64,000 nt of DNA, taken from the NCBI RefSeq assembly GCF_030035675.1, contig NC_084482.1:228600943-228664942 (forward strand). Reading direction: 5' to 3'. The translations under genes were made by a program, and so were the position numbers. Origin of the DNA: Rhineura floridana. Lineage: Eukaryota > Chordata > Lepidosauria > Squamata > Rhineuridae. The notes under the pieces were generated by a model. It did no database searches. It was not told the origin of the DNA and was given only the letters and a program-made list of their open reading frames with translations. Positions 55,356 to 64,000 of the stretch are shown here, in pieces (the stretch's first letter is position 1; each line of letters begins with the position of its first letter).

Positions 55356-55594
55356 TCTCCACTTGGGGAATAAAACTAGGGTCTTCCTGTCTATGCTGGA
55401 AGCAACATTGATTTTAATACACATGAGCTCAGACTGCTTAATAAAACATCTCACTCTTCTGAAGTGCATTTCCATGTGCGATGACTGAACAACAACAATG
55501 CAAGTTGGTGGCAGAAGAATTTGGAAAGGGGTTCGGGAAAAGACAGATGAAGTAAATCTTTTCCTGTTAGATCTAATTTTTTCAACAGCCCTAT

Positions 55595-55708
55595 GATTGC
55601 CAGTTTATGACTTTAATTCGATGAAGGACTATGATTGCCAGTTTGTGATTTTAATTTGATGAAGGACTATGATTGCCAGTTTGTGATTTTAATTTGATGA
55701 AGGACTAT
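55595..55708 (+). repeat. 38 bp minisatellite, three units
   Basis: 'gattgccagttt' starts at 55595, 55633 and 55671. The second and third units are identical by eye and the first has a few changes. Confidence 0.95.
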
Positions 55709-56104
55709 TTACATTCTGTTTAACAGCTCTTGTTGCAACAATTCCACAGGATTAAGATTCACCTCCCCTCCCCATTTATTTCATTTTCCCACATGTAATT
55801 AATGACTTGGACATTTTTCCAGATTCTGTCATCCAGTGGCAAAGAACTTGCCAATTGCCTGTTGCTGTTTTATTCCTCTCTGTGAAAATGTTTCAGAAAA
55901 TGATGATTAAGACTAGCTTGCTAAATCTCTTGACTGACATATATTGTAAATCAGAAGAGCATTTCAGGTATGGCTTTCCAGAGACGAGGAGTAGTTTGAG
56001 AAACACTAGAATGCAGAACTAATCCTCAACCTTAGCCAGGATTGACAACTAACTGAAAAAGCTACCTGGCCTGCTCTTATTTGCAACTGTTGAGACACAA
56101 TGGA

Positions 56105-56245
56105 AATATCTCAATATGTGTAGCCTGGAGAAGAGACTGTTAGAGGGAGATGTGACAGTTGTCTTCAAGGGCTGTGATGTAGAAGATGGAGCATGTTTGT
56201 CACTCAAGAGGACAGGAGTAGAGGCAATGGGTGGAAATTGCAAGG
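56105..56245 (+). mobile_element. CR1 LINE fragment
   Basis: 'tgtagcctggagaagagact' and 'agggagatgtgacagttgtc' match the CR1 3' region also seen at 41590-41660. Confidence 0.65.
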
Positions 56246-56261
56246 AAACTGACTGCATCTA

Positions 56262-56500
56262 AACCTTGGGACTGCTATGGGGAACCTCCCATCATCCCTG
56301 GCCATGAGTTGTGCTTGCTGAGGCTAATAGGGGTTGGAGTCCAGGAATATTTCCAAGGGGGCCCGAGGCGCTTTGCCGTTGGGCAGGGATGGATTTGGGC
56401 CCTCTCTGACCATTGGCCATGCTGCCTGCGGCTGATGGGAGTTGGGGGTCTGGCAACATCCGGAGAACCACAGACCTCCCCTGTCCTGTTGCAGGGAACA
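56262..56500. mobile_element. hAT-type MITE, two decayed pieces
   Basis: 'cctcccatcatccctggcca' and 'accattggccatgctgcctg' with 'ctgatgggagttgg' mark the same MITE type as at 6881. Confidence 0.5.
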
Positions 56501-56621
56501 GCCTGTCTTTCCAAAATGGATGAAAGTGTATGTCAGAAATCGTTTAATTCTAGCACATGAGTTGTGACTTTTGTTTACGAAATGGATGTTTTTGGAACTG
56601 TCCCCTTTCCAAGGTGTAAAT

Positions 56622-56780
56622 TTCATAGAATCATAGGATGGCAGAGAGTTGGGAGGGCCTTATAAGTCGGAATCTGGCTTCCTGCAACTTGAGCCCATTA
56701 TTCTGTGTCCTGCACTCTGGGACGACCGAGAAGAGATCCCAGCCCACCTTTCAATTACTTGAAGAATGCTATCATAACTT
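56622..56780 (-). mobile_element. CR1 LINE fragment
   Basis: The plus strand reads 'atagaatcataggatggcag' and 'gcaacttgagcccattattc', the complement of the CR1 3' end. Confidence 0.7.
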
Positions 56781-56794
56781 GTACAGGAGGAGGT

Positions 56795-56856
56795 CCATGG
56801 GGGTGACACCATGAGTTACCGCACCGGGTGACACCAACCCTAATGATGCCACTGAA
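56795..56856. mobile_element. hAT right terminus
   Basis: 'gggtgacaccaaccctaatg' then 'atgccactg', the same right end as the complete element at 11904. It abuts the next LINE directly. Confidence 0.6.
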
Positions 56857-59800
56857 GAGATGGAGGGTCTCTGAGCACTTAAATGCTCAGGGATCATCTG
56901 TAATCTTTTTACAGGAAACATGTAAAACTGGTTGTAATAATAGACTGCTTTTCCATTCATATCTTGGTCAGCAATTTGTGACGAAGCAGTCTTCCCACTC
57001 TCAATATTGGCAAGCTCTGTGGATTTTCAGTTACAAGCTATCTGTAGAAACCCAGATGGAAGATGTATTTTTGCTAGAGGATTGTTGGAGGGGAGGTTAT
57101 TCACAGTGGCATCACTGTATGCTCCAAATACACACCCATTCTCTTTTTTATGTAGAATTCTTTAAAAATTAACCAAATTTGCAAAAGAAGCCAGTGTTAT
57201 TACAGGGGGAGATTTGAACATGGTCTGCGATGCAAATATACATCTATCCACAAGGGGGCAGAGAGGGCCTGTAAGAGAGAGAAATCAATTATTACAACTA
57301 TTAACACGATTTGATTTGTCTGATGCCAGAAGACAAGCCAACCCGGGGATCAGTGATGATTCATATTTTTCTTCAAGGTATAAATCTCTTTCCCGGCTGA
57401 ATCATGTATTAATATCTGCCCCCTGCTCTCACATTTGTGGTCAGCAGACATAATACCAAGGACAGTGTGACACCATTCAGTGGTTGAAGTGGTAGTTTGA
57501 CGTTTGCAATTCACTCCCGCTCATCCAATCTGGAGGTTAAATCCAAATTTAATGGCCTCTCAAGACTCAGTTCAAAATATAACGGCATTAAAGGAACATT
57601 TTGAAGTCAACATAACTCCAGAGATAGCACTTACCACAGTTTGGGATCCTACGAAAGCAACATCAGAGGAGTATGCATAGCAGAAGAAGCAAAGGAGAAG
57701 ACAAATGGCAGATCCTATTAGGTCTCAATTATTAAAAGATATATTGAGTCTGGAACAGCGTTATAAACAAAGGGGTTCTAGAAGGATCTTGCATATATTA
57801 GAGATCCAACGTAAAGAACTTGAAGCCTTGGAAATTAATAAAATTACAATTTCTTCACTGTGTGTTTGACAACGGTATTATGAAGCAGGGAATAAACATT
57901 CTAAACTATTATCAAATGCATGAAAAAGAAACAAAATTTAAATAAAAATATATTCTTTAACAAACAAATCAGGCAAAGTGACATGTGACTGGGAAAAGAT
58001 TAATTTAAGATTAAATTTTTACAAAGAATTATATCACTCTACAAATCCATTAAGATACTGTATAATGGATTATTGACCAGGATTTGTTAAAAAAAATTAA
58101 ACCCTGATCAGCTGTCCCCCTTCAACTCTCCTATCTCTGCAGAAGAGCTCAAAAGAGCAATAAATCATCTTAAAACTAATAGAGCACCAGGACCCAATGG
58201 GTTTGGGAGTATATTTCATAAAAATGTTTTAGAGATACCTTGATCCCCAATTTTGTTCGATTATTTAATGCAATTTGGACTAAGGGTCAAATACCAAACA
58301 CATGGCATGAATGACGAAAAAATGTAATACCCAACCCAGGGAAAGAGCACCCAAGTGGAAGCATATTGTCCGACAACCGTCTTGAACCACAATCAGAATT
58401 TTTTTACGTCCATTCAGGCCTTTAGGTTAAACAGAATAGCTTTGCATATCGTCCATTTAGACCAAACAGGTTTTATACCTGGAAGGCATATTTCAGACCG
58501 TATGCGCAGAGTTTTAAATGTGGCCTATCACTCTGTACAACATGATCATCCCCTTGCTTTGTTATCATTAGATGTTTTTAAAGGGTTTGATTGTTTGGAA
58601 TGGCCATATTTATTACATGTCTTACACCGCTTTGAATTAGGAAAAGAAGTATTGCGGCAGTTACCACATTATATTCTGAAAACGAAGCAATTGTTCATAC
58701 GAGTAATATCAATGCTTCACCGATTTGTATAGGAAGAGGAACAAAACAGGGCTGCCCATTGTCACTGTTGCTCTTCGCCCTCTCCCTGGAACCTTTGGTG
58801 GATAGATTATGTGCAAATCCGAATATAACTGGATACTGGGAAGAGGACGAGGAACACCTTATCAATATGTATGCAGATGATATGATATTGATGTTGGGCA
58901 CACTTCAGGACTCCATGGTAGCACTTAAAAGGGAATTGGATACCTTCACACAAATACCAGGATTAAAGGTGAATTTTGAAAAATCTACTATTATGTTCCA
59001 TAGATGTCATCCTAAGATTCAACTGAAAGTCTGTAATTTTTTTAAATTACGCATGTGCAGGACATCATTTAAATACCTGGGGATTCAGATTCTCAGGAAA
59101 CTCTCTGAGTTGTTTTAACCGAATTATTAATCATTAATTAGGAATCTGAAAAGAGATATTAATGAATGGAGTAAATTAAACTTATCAATCTTAGGGAGAA
59201 TTGCGGCTCTTCAAATGAAAATCATACCTAGATTTTTATACTCATTTCAAACTCCCCCTGTCACTCCCCATCAGGATGTCTTTCGGAAATGGCAAAAGAT
59301 TTTAAACTCATTTGTGTTTCAAAAAATAAATAAATCCTAGAATAGCAATGAAAGTATTTTACAGGAAATCAGATGGAGAAGGCTTGGGGCTGCTGTACCT
59401 GCAAACGTATTATGAGGCATTCCAGCTTCAGCAATTGGCCTTTATGATTATTAAATCAAATAAAAGTTGGATATTGTTTGAAGAAAAGATGTTGGCTAAT
59501 AGACACTTATTGGGATTTCCTTTTCTGCCCCACAGGAAATCAGTAATAGCTCAGATAAAGAACCCTTTTACTCGCTGGCGTTTCTTGTGTGGCAGAGATG
59601 GCGGTCTAAATTTGCCCCTATGTTCTCACCATTGATCCCGATAAATTCATATCCTGGTTTGACTGACAGCACCCTGCAGGGTGAAATTAAGCAATGGGAA
59701 ACAAGTGGATATTATGGAATAAAAGATATCCCAGACTGGAATCTAAATTGGTTACGAGAAAAACAAATGGTACACTTTCTTCAGGATGCTAATCTTAAAT

Positions 59801-60792
59801 GAGATGCTACAAGGTCACTTGCACAATTTGAAATGGTGGTCCTGAATCAGGGTTTGACAAGAAGGGGATAGAAAGCTTTTAAATAAAATCTTAGTGGATA
59901 CTCAGACAGGACCTTCTCTTTTTCCCAAACAAATGGGAGGATGATATTAAAATATTAATAGAGGATAGAAAGTGGGAGGCATTATGGATGTCGAAATCAT
60001 TTAAGTCGGTCTCCGCTAATTTTAAAGAAATGAGTGAAAAATACATCATAGATGGTACAGAACTCCAGTTCAGATTGCTCCATTTAGATCTGTAATGAAT
60101 CCTGCCTGTCAGGAAAATGGTACATATTTTCATCTCTGGTGCACCTGCCCCCGAATTCAGATTTTGGGGGGGGGGAAGTCCACAGAGAACTTCTCAAAAT
60201 TACAGGGGGAAAGTTGGTATGTTCTGCTGAGTAATTTCTATTATCCATATTTGAAGGTCAGAATGTGAAAATTAAATTTAAAGAATTGATATCTTTACTG
60301 CTTGTGGCGGCACGTCAGACTGTGGTTCAAAGATGGAAAGAATTAAAAGACTTGAGCATATTGGCATGGATAAACAATGTATGGAAGATTGCCTTACTAG
60401 GGAACATTGCTTGTTCACTTCACCTCTCTCGAGGATTGGAAAAGACAGACAACTTCAATGCTATATGGTGGAACTTTATTACATATGTCTCAGAACATGA
60501 TTTACAAGGACATTTGTCGGCCGCAGCAAAACCTATATGGTTAAGCTAAGAACTCTTCCTTTTCATGGAATGGTGAATCATGTCATTAGTTCTGCCCTTC
60601 TCAGGGGGATTGAGGGTAGGAGGGAGGAGGGTAGTTTATATTTTGAAGGGGGTTGTTAAAACATGAAACATATAATGTATAGGGCTACTACGACGTAAGG
60701 TGAATTATGTTGTAATGTTTTAAATGGAAAGGTTGGTATATGTAAAGTGTAAAGAGTTGTTCTTTAATAAAACCCTATTATGAAAAAAAATC
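56857..60792 (+). mobile_element. L1-group (Tx1-like) LINE, 5'-truncated, decayed
   Basis: It starts inside the endonuclease (LNAQGSSVIFLQETCKTG). RT segments: DQTGFIPGRHISDRMRRVLN, LLSLDVFKGFDCLEWPYLL, GTKQGCPLSLLLFALSLEPL, MYADDMILMLG, FKYLGIQIL. The C-terminal part follows with many stops and frameshifts. It ends 'aataaaaccctattatg' plus an A run at ~60792. By its decay it is much older than the L1 at 30635. Confidence 0.85.
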
Positions 60793-62329
60793 ATTTGCAC
60801 CATTGGGTGGAGGTCTAAAACTGTTGCAGCTAAGGCTCCAGCCACGTTATACTTTTCAAAACCATTTTGAAATGGAACCAGACTGAAAGGAATGAAAGGA
60901 TATCTTGTTCAACTTTTTAACCAACTAGGAAAGCAATGCCCCCCAGGCACGCATGCACACACAATATTCCAGCTCCCCATTGCCTGGGCTGAGTTAGTAA
61001 GGGATCTCATTCAGCTTCCTGTGCCTTGGGGAGCCAGTTCACTCCCCTCTCTGCTTCTTCCCAGGTGCTGCCCTGGACCAGGTTGGGCTGCTGCACAGTT
61101 GAAGCCCAAAGGCCCAGGGACACTCACCAGATGCATTAATAGCACCCAACCCCTACAGGAGCTGGTTGAGCTTTATAGGGGAGGCGGATATGTGTTGCCA
61201 ACAAGAATTGTTTTTCTTACCAGACCCACGCCGCAAATCCACCAGAATCTGACCTTGACCCACTGGACACCATGTTTGATAACATTTTTGACAATGTTGT
61301 GAGGAATTGCTTAACAAGGTGCATAACAGAATTTTTAAGTCCTAGCAGTCATTGGTGTGTTGTATTTAGGTTTGAAACTGCAGGTAGAAATGTGCATGTG
61401 TGGCTTTTAGATATGAGAGATGTATAGAGATTTTGCATTCCTAGTTTTTTTTAAGTGTGTGTGTGTGTGTGTGTTTTGTTGGCTACCCTGAGAACAGGAT
61501 GCTGGACTAGGTGGGCCTTTGCCCAGGTGCGTCACTAGGGTGGTGTGGTGGGTGCGGGCCACACCGGGTGACACCACAAGACGGGGGTGATACCACGAGC
61601 TGCCCACCCACCCTAGGCACCACTGCTGGGAAGTGGCAGGTGCAACAATGGAGGAGAGAGAGAGATCAGGAGCGAGCACGGTGACTGCCCTCTTCCCTCA
61701 GCACCCACCGTGCCATCTCACAGGCTGGCTCCTTCACACTCCCTCGAGCTAGATTTGCTCTCAAACTGAGTGACGAATGTGAGAGTGAGCGGCTCCTCCA
61801 GTGGAGGAAAAGGTCAACGGAACTCTAACGGTTAATGGGCCAAAGGGGTAGGGTGGTCCTTAGACTCCAAAACACTTCCGGTTCCCAAACGAGAGCAGCA
61901 ATGTGGAAGGGTGCCAGTCCAAAGAAACACAAGGAGGGGGGATAAAGAGGTATGATGGCAATGAAACCAGTTCAAGCCTCCGAATGAGGACCGGAAGGCT
62001 GCATGTCTTCCTCTGCTTTTCTGAGTCTCTGGATGGTCGTTGCACCTCCCTGTTCCGGCCTGGTCAGTTTCCTTTGCAAAGAAGGTGGGGAAAGCGGGAC
62101 AGAGGAGGGGGGAATAAACTCCCAGGCTCCACCCCTTTGAAGAACCTGAGGGCTTCTCCGTGGAATCAACTCCGATCCAATGTCATGCAAAACAGAGCCC
62201 AAACTCCACTGCTTCCATTTCCTGGTTTTCTTGCAACCTCCAGATTTTTTTGGGGGGGGCTGTCCTGGTGCAGAGTAAGCTGCATTGCATGGGGCAGGTG
62301 GGTACAGCGGCTGCACTTTGGGATGTCAA
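60793..62329. other. No gene seen; repeat scraps
   Basis: A LINE 3'-end motif 'gagaacaggatgctggacta' lies at 61489 and a (GT)n run near 61456. A short frame near 61215-61300 (ESDLDPLDTMFDNIFDN) looks protein-like but is unidentified. A hAT-family start lies at 61532 (listed separately). Confidence 0.4.
61532..61830 (+). mobile_element. hAT-family copy, left part
   Basis: 'gcgtcactagggtggtgtgg' and 'ccacaccgggtgacaccaca' match the family terminus at 53098 and 56795. The right end is not found. Confidence 0.55.
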
Positions 62330-62395
62330 AGAGGGTTGGACTTGATGGCCTTATAGGCCCCTTCCAACTCTACTATTCTATGATTCTATGCCTGC
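62330..62395 (+). mobile_element. CR1 LINE 3' terminus
   Basis: 'ggttggacttgatggcctta', then 'ttccaactctactattctat' and 'gattctatg': the diagnostic CR1 3' end with its ATTCTATG repeats. Confidence 0.85.
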
Positions 62396-62884
62396 CAACT
62401 TGGATGGCTTTCAAAGCGGGTTGCACACGTTTCTAGAGGCTCAATGGCTGCTGACCACGATGGCTCTGTTGCTCCCTCCGCTGTTGGAGGCAGGAAATGT
62501 CTCTGAATACCAGTTGCTGGGAATGTCATTTGGGGGTGAGTGTTGCTGTTGCCCTCGAGGCCTGCTTTCAGGCTTCCCAGTGGGGCCTCTGGTTGGCCAC
62601 TGAGGGCACGATGCTGGGCTCTTGGCCTGACCCAGCAGCCAGGCTCCTCTGATGGTATGAGAGGGGTTGGTCTAGGGCTAGCACCAGACTTTTGGGGGGC
62701 TGTGAGCCCAGGGCCAGTAATGGCCCCCACGGACACCTGCCTCCAACAAGGCCAAGGCCTGCCCTTTCTCTGCCCCTGCTTTGACATCGAGGCTACTCAC
62801 TACCTTCCACCCCCTGGCTACACTTCAGCAGTGGACAGGTGGTGGCTCTTTTGAATGGGGGCTCACCATTTGGGGAATGAAACG

Positions 62885-63060
62885 AAGCTCATTAGAAGAG
62901 TACCTCTTTGGATGCAGAAGGGCCCAGGTTCGATTGCCAACATTTCTGGGAAAGACCCCCTGCCTGGAATCTTGGAGAGCTGCTGCCAATCAGGGCAGAT
63001 GGTGGTTGGAGGAAAGATGGCCACCTAACAAGATGTACTTTTGGAGCTCCTCAGTTTGAT
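62885..63060 (+). mobile_element. tRNA-derived SINE
   Basis: The head 'gcagaagggcccaggttcga' with a B-box-like GGTTCGATTGCC is followed by 'ggaatcttggagagctgctg'. Same family as the minus-strand copy at 2270. Confidence 0.65.
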
Positions 63061-63529
63061 CGTAAGAAACAACCTTACCCTTTATATTATCCTTGCCCCA
63101 GCCACCCAGTTGATGCTTAAAACAGCTCATATCTGTCTGGCGATGAGCCCAAGAATGTAAAAGACTCCCAAGCTTTGATGTTCCTGAACAGAGTGCTTTT
63201 TGATAAGCAAACCCCACTAACTGCAGTAGAGTCCCTATTTGTTTTGGCTATTTAGGCTCTTTGATCATCTTTGTATTATCCTGACTGAGTGTGGGCTGGC
63301 CCGTAAGTTTGCCCCAAGTTGTTCCCAGTTGGCAAAAGAATTGGAATTTACCCTTATATTTATATTCTGAACTTTAAAACCTGTTAATGATAAAGGCCAC
63401 GGAAAGCTGAACGTAATCTATTGTGTCGCATCAACAGGATCAGCAGACTTAAAGTGGCAGGCTTGAGCTATTTTAATTAACTCTTGGGTTCCCAACCAGC
63501 AACTCTCTAGGATCCTCTCACCACCAAAT

Positions 63530-64000
63530 GTGATGGTACTTACTAGGGAGGGATATAAACAACTTGGACTGGCTCCTGTACAGGAGGATATCCCAACAGT
63601 TAGCAAAAGACATGATCAATGCAAGATTACAGACTTCTATGGTGTAAGGCAGAATGCCCGGCTTGATACGAACCTCTTGGATGTGAGGCCGATAGAAGAA
63701 AATGGAATTTGTTTAGATTGGTCCTTGGGTCCATACTGCCCAATGGATCCCCTGATTGGGGATGCTATGAGGGCAGGTGAGTGCGCCTTGGCAGAAGAAC
63801 CATACAACCACAGACTCTAGGCAGGAGTCTCAACTTGCCCAGCCACAATTATGTGGGAACTTTGTGAATACCTATTTATCCTGCCCTGTAGAGAATGTGA
63901 AAGTAAATAATATGGATAACAGCACTCTTCCCTCAGCTCAGTCCCCCCTGCCCTCACTTAATCAATCCTCAAAGCATACAGGGGTTCTTTACGAGGACTC
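63530..64000 (+). mobile_element. 5' part of a second Vingi-like LINE (runs off the window)
   Basis: A 96-codon frame (63530-63820) begins MMVLTREGYKQLGL and carries QCKITDFY, matching in kind and position the QSKITSYF motif of ORF1 at 46802. The frame closes at 63820, and acidic/Ser-Pro-rich sequence follows to the window end. The 5' boundary of the element is not identified. Related to, but clearly diverged from, the 46273 copy. Confidence 0.55.

Noticed and set aside
61215-61300. Protein-like acidic frame (ESDLDPLDTMFDNIF)
   Set aside because: Too short, no splice context and no recognised family; left unassigned.

Overview
This window looks like part of the MHC class II region of a reptile, most likely a squamate (lizard or snake). 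It holds one divergent class II alpha/beta gene pair, a second partial beta gene, and very dense interspersed repeats. Squamate origin is an inference from the mixture of young L1, L2, CR1, BovB-like RTE and Vingi-like LINEs, hAT elements, a 5S-rRNA-derived SINE, a MIR-like CORE-SINE and a BEL/Pao fossil. It is not proven by any single gene.

Layout. 1-1140 is a flanking block that recurs twice later. 1141-6490 is repeat-rich and has no gene I recognise. 6493-19762 is a class II beta gene on the minus strand: exon 5 at 7385, TM exon at 8104, beta2 at 8383, beta1 at 13430 and signal peptide at 19657. 20659-30026 is a class II alpha gene on the plus strand: signal peptide, alpha1 at 22090, alpha2 at 29237, TM and tail at 29872. 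The two genes start about 0.9 kb apart, head to head. An S-X-Y-like enhanceosome element faces the beta gene at 19854-19925.

Just downstream of the alpha gene sits an 8.1 kb, nearly intact L1 (30635-38769) with a clear target-site duplication. It has itself been hit by an L2 fragment and by a 2 kb ORF1-only L1 relative. 42913-45900 is a second copy of the beta gene's 3' half (beta2, TM, cytoplasmic exon, 3' flank) with no beta1 or signal exon in the remaining 19 kb. It is followed by flank copy C, which carries a 6.4 kb full-length Vingi-like LINE. 53098-64000 is mostly decayed repeats, including a Tx1-like L1, and ends in the 5' part of another Vingi-like LINE.

The alpha and beta products are expected to pair as a peptide-presenting heterodimer. 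Classical residues are present (beta W61, H81, N82 equivalents; alpha N62, N69 equivalents). The three copies of the flanking block act as internal empty-site controls. They show that a solo LTR, a hAT element, a 140 bp tandem duplication and the Vingi-like LINE all arrived after the block was duplicated. I found no CRISPR array, no bacterial feature and no convincing stand-alone RNA gene.
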